Shown: in pieces, positions 17,755 through 26,044 of the stretch
Position numbering within the stretch: position 1 is the first letter of the stretch
Layout: each line of letters begins with the position of its first letter
From: Hoyosella levis
GTDB lineage: Bacteria; Actinomycetota; Actinomycetes; Mycobacteriales; Mycobacteriaceae
Direction of reading: 5' to 3'
Length of the DNA: 64,000 nt
Assembly: GCF_026008515.1 (NCBI RefSeq)
Contig: NZ_BQYM01000009.1
Location: forward strand, 148,212 to 212,211
Notes under the pieces: generated by a model
The model's database searches: none
The model's input: only the letters and a program-made list of their open reading frames with translations
Told to the model about the DNA's origin: nothing
Made by a program: the position numbers and the translations under genes

Positions 17755-18972
17755 CTAGATCTGGCTGACGATCAGCCCCACGATCACCGAGGCGCCGAAC
17801 CCGAGGCTGAGGAGCATCAGCGCGACGATGAGCGACAGCCTGCGGGTGCTCATCAGGTTCGCCAGCTCGTCCTCGTCGTACTCCTGGTACTCGACGATCT
17901 CGGGCTCGGGGATGAACGGGCGGGGCTTGAATCGCGGCTCGAAGGCGGGGGAGCTGGCACTGCTCGACCAGAGCGGTGCTGACTGCGGGGCGCGCCGCGA
18001 CGCCGCGACGCTGGAGGAGCTTCCGGCGGCCGGGCTGGAGAGGCTGCGCCGCTGCCACGGAGGGGTCTCCCCGGGTGCTACTTGCAGCGGCGCGGTCAGC
18101 ACGAAGCGTGTGTTGTTGTCGTCCCCGGCCGCGATCTGGGCCAGCGCGTCGCGCGCCTCGCTCATCGTGGGCCGGTGCGCGGCATCGGGGTCGAGCATGC
18201 GGCGGACCACGGCTGCTACCGCGCCATCGCGGCGCGGGGCGCGAATAGTGCCGCTGACGGCATGGTTGAGCTGCCCGACAGGATCGTTGTCGGGACCGAA
18301 GGGGGAGCTGCCCTCGAGCGTGGCGTACAAGGTAGCGCCGAGCGAGAACACATCGGAGGCGGGAGAAGCATCCTCGCCGCGGGCAACCTCGGGAGCGAGG
18401 TAGCCGGGGGTGCCAATGACGTTGAGGTGCCCGAACCCCGCATCGGCAGGGTGGGCGAGGCCGAACCCGGCGAGCTTGACCCGTCCCGGCTGGCGGCCAT
18501 TGGTGATGAGCACATTGCCTGGATGGACATCGCGATGCAGCAAGCCGGTGCGGTGCGCGGTCGTGAGCGCGTCCGCGAGCTGCGCGCCGAGCTGCGCCAC
18601 CATCAAGGAGGTGAGCCGCGTGCTCAGCTCGAGGGCTTGGGGCAGGCCGATGGAGGGGATGTGCTCCATCACCATCCAGGGCTCGTCCTCGTCGAGGGCC
18701 ACGTCGTACAGGGTGACGATGCTGGCATGGGACAGCCGGGCCGCGGCGCTGCCGTCACGGAGCGCGCGCTGCCGGGCGGCAGCGATCATCTGGGGTGGCA
18801 GGCCGGGGATGCTCACCGCTGGCTTGAGCACCACGTCGCGGTCGAGGAGCTGGTCCTTCGCGAGCCACGGCGAGGAGAGGCTGGAGCCGCCCAGCCTGGA
18901 ACGGAGGCGGTAGCGACCAGCTATGAGGGAGCCGGACCCAGCGCCGCGCCGAGCTTGTTCCAGGTTCGTCAT
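17755..18972 (-). CDS. Ser/Thr protein kinase-like membrane protein, probable pseudokinase
   Basis: A 405-residue protein with a kinase fold at about 20-285 and one C-terminal membrane span (383-403). The ATP lysine (VVLK, Lys50), catalytic loop HRDVHPGNVLI (146-156) and APE (193-195) are present. The DFG motif, however, is GFG (169-171), so the metal-binding aspartate is missing. The glycine loop LGGSSLSS and the C-helix glutamate region (RDGSAAARL) are also degenerate. This predicts weak or no phosphotransfer, possibly a scaffolding role. The gene is leaderless-like: TACGTT ends 7 nt before its ATG. It converges with the response regulator gene. The linker (about 300-375) is rich in Ser, Pro and acidic residues. 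Confidence 0.88.
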   Translation of the reverse strand: MTNLEQARRGAGSGSLIAGRYRLRSRLGGSSLSSPWLAKDQLLDRDVVLKPAVSIPGLPPQMIAAARQRALRDGSAAARLSHASIVTLYDVALDEDEPWMVMEHIPSIGLPQALELSTRLTSLMVAQLGAQLADALTTAHRTGLLHRDVHPGNVLITNGRQPGRVKLAGFGLAHPADAGFGHLNVIGTPGYLAPEVARGEDASPASDVFSLGATLYATLEGSSPFGPDNDPVGQLNHAVSGTIRAPRRDGAVAAVVRRMLDPDAAHRPTMSEARDALAQIAAGDDNNTRFVLTAPLQVAPGETPPWQRRSLSSPAAGSSSSVAASRRAPQSAPLWSSSASSPAFEPRFKPRPFIPEPEIVEYQEYDEDELANLMSTRRLSLIVALMLLSLGFGASVIVGLIVSQI

Positions 18973-18979
18973 TCTCCCG

Positions 18980-18985
18980 AACGTA
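18980..18985 (-). promoter_or_regulatory. -10 box (TACGTT) of the kinase-like gene
   Basis: On the minus strand TACGTT ends 7 nt before the ATG at 18972. The intervening GGGAGA could also act as a weak ribosome binding site, so leaderless is probable but not certain. Confidence 0.5.
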
Positions 18986-19096
18986 GTGGCTCCGGGTCAT
19001 TCTGCGAAGACCCACATCCAAACCGTGACCAAGATAGTGCCGGCTCGTGACGGTGCCAGAGGGAGGCGTGAATCTGGTAGGCTCGCGCGATAGTCA

Positions 19097-19112
19097 TCGA
19101 ACACATGTTCGA
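19097..19112 (+). promoter_or_regulatory. LexA SOS box of imuA'-imuB
   Basis: TCGAACACATGTTCGA is a perfect palindrome matching the mycobacterial LexA consensus TCGAAC-N4-GTTCGA. It lies 112 nt upstream of the imuA' start. It predicts DNA-damage induction of the operon. Confidence 0.93.
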
Positions 19113-19224
19113 TATGATGCAGGCTTGATGCGGTTGCGCCTTCCCCCAGCTGCGACTGGCAACCCGTCTCGCGTGGGCCTGTGCCATGTGGTCCTTGTTG
19201 CCGCGATCTGGATGGAGGGGAGCC

Positions 19225-19962
19225 GTGGGAGCTAGCCCGCTGGAGGTGGCCGGAACTGGCCTGGGCGTGCCGGCGTCGGGCGCGCAAGGGCTGGCCCGGG
19301 CCCACGGCGCGTCCCCCGGCGCGCATCGGCTGGCCCGGCTGCGCGAGCGGGTCCCGGGAATGGTCGAGCGGGGAACGCTGCCGGTGCCCGCGCCCCTGCG
19401 GGAAGCGATCCCCGGCGGAGGGCTCGCTCATGGCACCACCTGCGTCTTCTCGGGGACGCCCCTGGTCCTGATGGGGGTGCTCGCCGAGGTGACCCGGGCG
19501 GGTGGTCATGCCGCGCTGCTCGGGCTGCCCGACCTCGGCCTGCTGGCTGCCGCCGAGATGGGGGCGGACCTGCGTCGCATCGCGCTGATCCCGCGCCCGG
19601 GGCAGGATCCCGCCCAGATCATCTCCGTCCTGGTCGAGGGCATGGATCTGGTGGTGATCGGCCCGGGTGGCCTCGATGTCGCCCCCGCGCGGGCGCGGGC
19701 GATCAATGCCCGGCTGCGCGGGAAGAAGACCGTCCTCGCGGTGCTCGGCAGCGAATGGCCGGGCGCGCGCACGACCATCGCCGCACACGTGCGCAGGTAT
19801 GCGGGCGTCAGCCGCGGCAGGGGACGGCTCCGCTCCCTCGAGCTGCTCGTCACCGTCGAGGGGCGCGGCCTGCCACCGAGCTCGATACCGGCCTGCCTCT
19901 CCGCGGCGGCGCGAGGCACTGCCCAGGACCGGTTGGTGTGCTGGAGCAGCCCGGATGAATGA
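19225..19962 (+). CDS. imuA': ImuA'-like mutasome protein
   Basis: About 245 residues, RecA-fold-like without a usable Walker A motif. It resembles mycobacterial ImuA' (Rv3395c type): LREAIPGGGLAHGTTCVFSG and RAGGHAALLGLPDLGLLAAAEMG are characteristic. In mycobacteria ImuA' works with ImuB and DnaE2 in damage-induced mutagenic translesion synthesis. The GTG at 19225 was chosen because GGAGGGG lies just upstream; an in-frame ATG at 19186 has no such site. It overlaps imuB by 8 nt (translational coupling) and is preceded by a perfect LexA box. Confidence 0.88.
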   Translation: MGASPLEVAGTGLGVPASGAQGLARAHGASPGAHRLARLRERVPGMVERGTLPVPAPLREAIPGGGLAHGTTCVFSGTPLVLMGVLAEVTRAGGHAALLGLPDLGLLAAAEMGADLRRIALIPRPGQDPAQIISVLVEGMDLVVIGPGGLDVAPARARAINARLRGKKTVLAVLGSEWPGARTTIAAHVRRYAGVSRGRGRLRSLELLVTVEGRGLPPSSIPACLSAAARGTAQDRLVCWSSPDE

Positions 19963-21559
19963 GACCGAGAACAGAGTGCCGGCCGCGGCCACACCGATGG
20001 GGCGGGTCGTGGCGATCTGGTTCCCCGACTGGCCCGCGCTAGCGGCACTAGCGGACGCCGGGCTCCCCGCGGATGCCCCGCTGGCCGTGGTGGCGGGAAA
20101 CCGGGTGACCGCATGCACCGCCACCGCCCGCGCGCAAGGAGTGCGCCGCGGCATCCGTCGTCGCGAGGCACAGTCCCGCTGCCCCGGGGTGCGGATCGCC
20201 GCCGAGGACGCCCAGCGCGACGCGCGTGCCTTCGAGCCGGTCCTCGCCGAGCTCGACGAGATCGCCCCCCGCGGGGAGATCCTGCGCCCCGGACTGCTCG
20301 TGCTCTCCCTGCATGGCATCGCCCGCTACCACGGCGGAGAGCCCGCAGCGGCCGAGGCGCTCGTTGATGCCGCGGCCCGGGCCGGGCACGAGTGCCAGAC
20401 CGGCATCGCGGACCGCATCCTCACCGCCGTCCTCGCCGCGCGCCAAGGCCGGATCGTGCCACCTGGCGGTGACCGGGACTATCTCGCCGACCGCCCCATC
20501 GCCGACCTCGCCGCCGAGCCATCACTGTCCGCACCCGACCGGCACGAGCTCGTTCACCTGCTGCACCGGCTCGGGATCCGCACCATCGGTGACTACGCGG
20601 CCCTCTCCGCCAGGCACGTGGCCTCCCGGTTCGGCAACGACGCGATCACCGCCCACCGCCGCGCGCGGGGCGAGCCGGACCGCCCGCCATCAGGCTTGCC
20701 CACACCGCCAGGGCTCGAGATCGAGCACGACTACGACCCGCCGATCGAGCGGGTCGATGCGGCCGCCTTTGCCGGGCGGGCCCTGGCCACCGAGCTGCAC
20801 GGAAAGCTCGCTGCCATCGGGGTCGCCTGCACCAGGCTGCGCGTGCAAGCCCGCGCCGCGGAAGGCGCCAGCCATGAGCGCACCTGGCATTGCGCGCAGC
20901 CCCTCACGCCCGAGAGCACGGCGGACCGGATCCGCTGGCAGCTCGACGGCTGGCTCTCCCGCCGCGATGCCGGGCGCTCCACCGGCCCTGCGGGAGGAAT
21001 AACCACCCTGCGCCTCGAGCCAGTGGAAGTGGTCACCGCCAGCGGTCTCCAGCTCGGGCTATGGGGACAGGCGGGCGCGCGCGAGGAACGCGCCAGGCGT
21101 GCGGTAGTGCGCGTCCAGGCGCTGCTCGGCGGTGATGCCGTCCAGGCCCCCGCCACCCAGGGCGGGCGCGCGCCCCGGGCACGCATCATCACCAGCCCGC
21201 ACGGAGAGCATCAGGTTGTCGTGCATCCGCCGGGGGCACCCTGGCCAGGAGCGTTGCCCCCGCCTGCTCCGGTATGGCTGCCCGACCCGCCGAGGCCGGT
21301 GCGGCTGCTCGATGGCGCGGGCACGCCGATCCAGGTATCCGGGCGGGGCATTCTCACCGCCGTGCCCGGATACCTCCATGACCAGGGAAGGTCGTCCCGG
21401 ATCATTGCCTGGGCGGGCCCCTGGTGCCTGGACGAGGAATGGTGGGACCCGGATGCGGGGCAGCGCGCCGCCCGGCTACAGGTGATCACGCACCCCGGCC
21501 GCGCCTACCTGCTGGTGAGCAGTCGCCAGGAGTGGGCGATCGAAGGCATCTGGGACTGA
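19955..21559 (+). CDS. imuB: ImuB, Y-family-like mutasome adaptor
   Basis: A 534-residue Y-family polymerase-like protein. The palm region starts at VVAIWFPDWPALAAL, and LLVLSLHGIARYHGG stands where true Y-family enzymes have SxDE, so the catalytic acidic residues are absent, as in known ImuB. ImuB is regarded as a hub that binds the beta clamp, ImuA' and DnaE2. The C-terminus ends RPVRLLDGAG..., then a WWDPDAG segment typical of the family. The start ATG at 19955 overlaps imuA'; a later ATG at 19997 is possible. Damage-inducible through the LexA box at 19097. Confidence 0.93.
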   Translation: MNETENRVPAAATPMGRVVAIWFPDWPALAALADAGLPADAPLAVVAGNRVTACTATARAQGVRRGIRRREAQSRCPGVRIAAEDAQRDARAFEPVLAELDEIAPRGEILRPGLLVLSLHGIARYHGGEPAAAEALVDAAARAGHECQTGIADRILTAVLAARQGRIVPPGGDRDYLADRPIADLAAEPSLSAPDRHELVHLLHRLGIRTIGDYAALSARHVASRFGNDAITAHRRARGEPDRPPSGLPTPPGLEIEHDYDPPIERVDAAAFAGRALATELHGKLAAIGVACTRLRVQARAAEGASHERTWHCAQPLTPESTADRIRWQLDGWLSRRDAGRSTGPAGGITTLRLEPVEVVTASGLQLGLWGQAGAREERARRAVVRVQALLGGDAVQAPATQGGRAPRARIITSPHGEHQVVVHPPGAPWPGALPPPAPVWLPDPPRPVRLLDGAGTPIQVSGRGILTAVPGYLHDQGRSSRIIAWAGPWCLDEEWWDPDAGQRAARLQVITHPGRAYLLVSSRQEWAIEGIWD

Positions 21560-21642
21560 CCGGCGGCGTGGGTTGCTGGCGCGAGCCAGGTCTCCGCGAG
21601 CCAGGCGCGGGGGCCGGGTGGCTCCGGCGCGAGCCAGGCGCG

Positions 21643-21716
21643 GGTAGAAGCACCAGAAAACGTCAAACGCGATAGAAACCGACCTGGATTTCCCACGGTT
21701 TCTATCGCGTTTACAA
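21643..21716 (+). repeat. Dispersed palindromic element, copy C
   Basis: This copy has the longest perfect arms, 17 bp: AAACGCGATAGAAACCG (21665-21681) and reverse complement (21696-21712), with a 14-nt loop. The left flank GAAGCACCAGAAAACGT is a diverged form of that in copies A, B and D. It lies 84 nt after the imuB stop. Upstream are imperfect repeats of GCGAGCCAGGCGCGG. Confidence 0.9.
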
Positions 21717-21818
21717 CCAAGGGGCAGCCCGGACGGGACCACCGCGGCCGGGGGCGCCCGCCGACGAGAGCCGGCCAGCGGTGACCAGACAGAGCTAGCG
21801 AGAGCCAGCCAGCGAGGA

Positions 21819-21923
21819 TCAGGGGATGTTCGGGAACAGCTGGAGCGCCTCGAGGGTGAGGCCCAGGTTGTTGTAGACCCAGTCGCGTACCAGTGCATCG
21901 ATCTGCGTGATATCGGGGAGCAT
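21819..21923 (-). CDS. Putative 34-residue small protein
   Basis: An ATG preceded by AGAGGA at 8 nt opens a 34-codon frame beginning MLPDITQIDALVRDWVYNN and ending in NIP. It has a clean stop, high GC at third positions and an amphipathic helix-like middle (ALVRDWVYNNLGLTLEAL). I know no family for it. It sits between imuB and dnaE2 on the opposite strand. Absence of any other gene in this spacer and codon quality support it, but length gives little statistical weight. Confidence 0.45.
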   Translation of the reverse strand: MLPDITQIDALVRDWVYNNLGLTLEALQLFPNIP

Positions 21924-22093
21924 GGTGGTGTCCTCTCGTCGTTGGTCCTGCTGGGTATCGGCAGGGGAGTATCCGGTGGTGCCAGTATGGCCACCAGATG
22001 CCGCCTTGTCCTAGGAAGGGCTGACAATTCTCAGCGAGCGCTCAGGAGCCGCGGAGGCACGTGCTTCATTTCGCTGCCCCGGATCCGTGACTA

Positions 22094-22109
22094 TCGAACG
22101 TATGTTCTA
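22094..22109 (+). promoter_or_regulatory. LexA SOS box of dnaE2
   Basis: TCGAACGTATGTTCTA matches the mycobacterial SOS consensus at all but one arm position. It lies 124 nt upstream of the chosen dnaE2 start, giving dnaE2 its own damage-inducible promoter. Confidence 0.9.
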
Positions 22110-22233
22110 GTATTCTTGGGGTGCGTCGCCTTCCCCGCGCACGAGCACCCGCTTGCCAGCCAGACGGCCCGGCGGGTGCACCAACCAGATGGCCCTGGTC
22201 GTGGCCAGCGCCTCGATGGGGAGGGGAGCGCGC

Positions 22234-25200
22234 ATGGGATGGTCCGATGGCCCGCCGTCATGGCCGGAGCTGGAGCGAATCCTCTCGGGCCGCCCGGCCC
22301 CGCGGGAGGAAGCGCACCCGGGGGACGGGAACGATAGCCCGGCCTGGTCCCGCGTCCGCGAACCCTATGCGGCGCCTCCTCGTGACGAGGATCCAAGACC
22401 TGCTCCGGTGCCCTACGCGGAGCTGCATGCCCACACTGCCTTCAGCTTCCTCGACGGCGCGAGCCAGCCGGAGGAGATGGCGGAGCAGGCGGCCCGGCTG
22501 CGGCTCGATGCGCTGGCCATCACTGACCACAACGGCCTCTATGGGGTGGTGCGCTTCGCCGAGGCGGCGCGCGAGCTGGGCCTGCGCACCATCTACGGCG
22601 CTGAGCTGGCCCTGGGCACGAGCGAGCCCCGCACGGGCAGCCCGGACCCCCTTGGGGCGCACCTGCTGGTCCTCGCGCGCGGCGCGGAGGGATACCGCAG
22701 GCTCTCCCGCTGCATCGCCGACGCGCATCTCGAGGGCGGGCACAAGGGCACTCCGCGCTTTGATCTCGCTGGCCTCGCGGATGCTGCCGGGGGGCATTGG
22801 CAGATCCTCACGGGTTGCCGCAAGGGGCATGTGCGGGCAGCGCTGGAGCGGGGCGGGCCCTCGGCCGCGGAGGTAGCGCTGCGCGAGCTCGTTGAGCTGT
22901 TCGGCCACGAGAACGTGGCCGTCGAGCTGACCTGTCATGGCCTGCCGGATGATGATGAGCGCAATGATGCCCTGCACCAGCTTGCTCGCGCGCATGGCCT
23001 GCGGGTGGTCGCCACCACGGCCGCGCATCATGCGACCCCGTCGGGGAGGCGCCTGGCGCACGCGATGGCGGCGATCCGCTCCCGGTCGAGCCTCGATGAG
23101 GTCTCCGGCTGGCTGCCCCCGGCGGGGCATGGCTTCCTGAGGCCGGGTGAGGAGATGGCGCACCTCTTCGCGCACTATCCGGAGGCAGTGCCCACCGCTG
23201 CCGAGATCGGTCGCGAATGCGCGTTCGACCTGCGCCTGATAGCGCCGAGGCTGCCCCCGTTCACGGTGCCGGAGGGCCATGACGAGGACAGCTGGCTGCG
23301 CGAGCTCGTCATGGCCGGAGCACGCGAGCGGTATGGGCTGCCCGCTGGCCATCCGGGTGCCTATCAGCAGATCGAGCATGAGCTGCGGGTGATCAAGCAG
23401 CTTGGCTTTCCCGGCTACTTCCTCACCGTGCATGACATCGTCGGTTTCTGCCGCGGCCACGGCATCCTCTGCCAGGGGCGAGGATCGGCCGCCAACTCCG
23501 CGGTGTGCTACGCGCTGGGCATCACCAATGTCGATGCGGTGGCCAATGGACTGCTGTTCGAGCGGTTCCTGGCCCCCGAGCGGGACGGGCCTCCTGATAT
23601 CGACCTCGATATCGAGTCGGACCGGCGGGAGGAAGCGATCCAGTATGTCTACGCCCGCTATGGCCGCACCCACGCCGCCCAGGTGGCCAACGTGATCACC
23701 TACCGGGGCAGGTCCGCGGTGCGTGACGCGGCCCGGGCGCTCGGCTTCCCGCAGGGGTCCCAGGACGCCTGGAGCAAGCAGGTGGATCGCTGGCATGGCG
23801 TGCGCGTGGGCTCGGATTCCAGCATTCCCCGGCCAGTGCTGGAGCTGGCCGCGCAGCTCGAGGGCTACCCACGCCACCTGGGCATCCACTCCGGCGGCAT
23901 GGTGATCTGCGACCGTCCCATCGCCGAGGTGTGCCCGGTGGAGTGGGCACGCATGCCCGGTCGCAGCGTCCTGCAGTGGGACAAGGATGATTGCGCCGCC
24001 GCTGGCCTGGTCAAGTTCGACCTGCTGGGGCTGGGCATGCTCTCGGCGCTGCACTACGCCATCGATCTTGTCGCCGAGCACAAGGGCATCACGGTCGATC
24101 TCGCCCGCCTCGATCTTGCCGAGGCCGCCGTCTACGACATGCTGTGCCGGGGCGATTCGGTGGGAGTGTTCCAGGTCGAGTCCCGCGCCCAGATGGCCAC
24201 CCTGCCGCGATTGCGGCCGCGCGCCTTCTTCGACCTGGTCGTGGAGGTCGCGCTCATCCGGCCTGGTCCCATCCAGGGCGGGGCGGTGCATCCGTACATC
24301 CGGCGCCGCAACGGCATCGAGCCCGTCGCCTACGATCATCCCGCCCTCGAGAGATCCCTCGGCAAGACGCTGGGAATCCCGCTGTTCCAGGAGCAGCTGA
24401 TGCAGATCGCAGTGGACATCGCGGGCTTCAGCGCTGCCGAGGCCGACCAGTTGCGCCGCGCGATGGGGTCCAAGCGGTCCCCGGAGAAGATGGAACGCCT
24501 GCGCGGCCGCTTCTACGACGGCATGCGCGAGCTGCATGGCATCACCGGCGACAACGCGGACCGCATCTACGAGAAGCTGCGGGCCTTCGCTAACTTTGGC
24601 TTCCCCGAGAGCCATTCCCAGAGCTTCGCCGCGCTGGTCTTCTACTCGGCCTGGTTCAAGCTGCACCATCCCGCGGCGTTCTGCGCGGCGTTGCTGCGCG
24701 CGCAGCCGATGGGGTTCTACTCGCCGCAGTCCCTGGTCGCGGATGCCCGCCGCCATGGCGTGCGCGTGCACCGCGCCGATATCAATGCCAGCCTCGAGCA
24801 GGCGACCCTCGAGGAGCGCGGCACCGAGGTACGGCTCGGGCTTGCCGCTGTCCGCGGGATCGGTACCGCCACCGCGGCCACGCTGGTGCGCGAGCGGCAG
24901 CAGCACGGCCCTTACTCGGATCTCGAGGAACTGTCCCGCCGCACGGGCCTGTCCACGGCGGAGCTGGAGTCCCTCGCCACGGCCGGGGCGTTCGCGAGCC
25001 TCGGGCTGGACCGGCGGGAAGCGCTCTGGGGTGCTGGCGCGGCCGCGCGCGCCACGGGCGGCCACCTTCCGGGGACGGTAGTGGCAACTACCCCGTCCCT
25101 GCCTGGCATGAGCGCCATCGAGCTGGCCGCCGCCGATGCCTGGGCCACCAGCATCACCCCGGACCAGTACCCGACCGAGTTCCTGCGCCAGCATCTCGAT

Positions 25201-25524
25201 TCGCTCGGAGTCACGCCTGCCAGCAGGTTGCTCGAGGTGGAGGATGGGCAGCGCATCCTTGTCGCGGGGGCGGTCACCCACCGGCAGCGTCCCGCCACCG
25301 CGCGGGGCGTGACGTTCCTCAGCCTCGAGGACGAGACAGGACTAGTGAACGTGCTGTGCTCGCCAGGGTTGTGGAAGCGCTACCGGGTCCTTGCCCGTAC
25401 CGCCACCGCGTTGCTCGTGCGGGGCATCGTCCAGAATGCCGAGGGGACCGCCACCATCATCGCTGACCAGCTCCATGCCCTGGATCTGCGCATGGCGGCG
25501 GCACGATCGCGAGACTTCCAATGA
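22234..25524 (+). CDS. dnaE2: Error-prone DNA polymerase III alpha subunit
   Basis: About 1096 residues, the usual DnaE2 length. The N-terminal PHP domain begins YAELHAHTAFSFLDGASQ and includes ITDHNG. The polymerase core carries the catalytic PDIDLDIESDRREE motif and QGRGSAANS. A C-terminal OB-fold region (ILVAGAVTHRQRP..) follows, and the replicative-type C-terminal extension is absent. I chose ATG 22234 because GAGGGGAG precedes it; ATG 22153 is in frame but lacks a site. With ImuA' and ImuB it performs damage-induced mutagenic synthesis. The three genes are adjacent, each unit with a LexA box. Confidence 0.97.
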   Translation: MGWSDGPPSWPELERILSGRPAPREEAHPGDGNDSPAWSRVREPYAAPPRDEDPRPAPVPYAELHAHTAFSFLDGASQPEEMAEQAARLRLDALAITDHNGLYGVVRFAEAARELGLRTIYGAELALGTSEPRTGSPDPLGAHLLVLARGAEGYRRLSRCIADAHLEGGHKGTPRFDLAGLADAAGGHWQILTGCRKGHVRAALERGGPSAAEVALRELVELFGHENVAVELTCHGLPDDDERNDALHQLARAHGLRVVATTAAHHATPSGRRLAHAMAAIRSRSSLDEVSGWLPPAGHGFLRPGEEMAHLFAHYPEAVPTAAEIGRECAFDLRLIAPRLPPFTVPEGHDEDSWLRELVMAGARERYGLPAGHPGAYQQIEHELRVIKQLGFPGYFLTVHDIVGFCRGHGILCQGRGSAANSAVCYALGITNVDAVANGLLFERFLAPERDGPPDIDLDIESDRREEAIQYVYARYGRTHAAQVANVITYRGRSAVRDAARALGFPQGSQDAWSKQVDRWHGVRVGSDSSIPRPVLELAAQLEGYPRHLGIHSGGMVICDRPIAEVCPVEWARMPGRSVLQWDKDDCAAAGLVKFDLLGLGMLSALHYAIDLVAEHKGITVDLARLDLAEAAVYDMLCRGDSVGVFQVESRAQMATLPRLRPRAFFDLVVEVALIRPGPIQGGAVHPYIRRRNGIEPVAYDHPALERSLGKTLGIPLFQEQLMQIAVDIAGFSAAEADQLRRAMGSKRSPEKMERLRGRFYDGMRELHGITGDNADRIYEKLRAFANFGFPESHSQSFAALVFYSAWFKLHHPAAFCAALLRAQPMGFYSPQSLVADARRHGVRVHRADINASLEQATLEERGTEVRLGLAAVRGIGTATAATLVRERQQHGPYSDLEELSRRTGLSTAELESLATAGAFASLGLDRREALWGAGAAARATGGHLPGTVVATTPSLPGMSAIELAAADAWATSITPDQYPTEFLRQHLDSLGVTPASRLLEVEDGQRILVAGAVTHRQRPATARGVTFLSLEDETGLVNVLCSPGLWKRYRVLARTATALLVRGIVQNAEGTATIIADQLHALDLRMAAARSRDFQ

Positions 25525-26044
25525 AGCCAGCCATGCCGCCCAGGGCTCTACCTGCCGACGGCGGGCCTGGAGCAGGAAAGGATCAGGGGAACGGGAACGG
25601 CACGAACGCCACGGGCCCGGAGCAGGGCTGGAACAGTGCCGGGCCGATCTGGCACAGGAACCAGGCGAGGTGCTGGCCGAGCTGGAAGGCCTGGTCAGGA
25701 GTCAAGGGAAAGTACACGAGCGCCCCCTATGTCGATGCTGCCGGGATCAATGCGGACCAGGCAACTGCTGCTGCCGGAATGATCCGTGGATTGTCCGGAA
25801 TTCTAGCGCCGTGCCCGGCCTAGCAGGAGCGGAACACCACCCACCGGTGATTATAGACGCGTATATCAAGCCGGACAGCGCCAAGGGGCACCTCGTCGAG
25901 ACCGGCGAGGATGGGGCGCTGTCTCCCTGCTCAAGGGCACCACCTCGCGGAGAAAGCGCTTTGCCATCGACATTTCCGGGGAGCGATAGAGTGGTTCCGG
26001 ATCCCAGCAGGACCATCCCCGCACGACCACCCCGAGGACACCGC
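25525..26044. other. 520-bp spacer between dnaE2 and the thioesterase gene
   Basis: No confident plus-strand gene. A 101-codon frame overlapping the dnaE2 stop by ATGA has poor composition (Gly/Asn/Trp-rich, no domain) and is doubtful. A 44-codon minus-strand frame at 25583-25717 is the better candidate. The right part, about 25960-26044, must carry the thioesterase promoter: TAGAGT at 25988-25993 is a possible -10, but no good -35 is visible. Confidence 0.5.
25583..25717 (-). CDS. Putative 44-residue small hydrophobic protein
   Basis: A GTG start with AGGGGG 5 nt upstream opens a 44-codon frame, beginning MYFPLTPDQAFQLGQHLAWF and ending in FPFPFP. Codons almost all end in C or G, and there are two cysteines. 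No family recognised. Like the 34-residue frame at 21819 it flanks dnaE2 on the minus strand, and both end in a proline codon followed by TGATCC. Real coding status is uncertain. Confidence 0.38.
   Translation of the reverse strand: MYFPLTPDQAFQLGQHLAWFLCQIGPALFQPCSGPVAFVPFPFP

Noticed and set aside
19955..21559. ImuB as an active Y-family polymerase
   Set aside because: The catalytic acidic residues of the SxDE region are absent, as in known ImuB proteins.
22258..25281. A 1007-codon open frame antisense to dnaE2
   Set aside because: High-GC DNA gives long antisense frames; the composition is Arg/Gly/His-rich with no domain, while dnaE2 has complete motifs.
25521..25823. A 101-codon frame overlapping the dnaE2 stop by ATGA
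   Set aside because: Odd composition, no domain, no ribosome binding site; the antisense 44-codon frame is at least as plausible.
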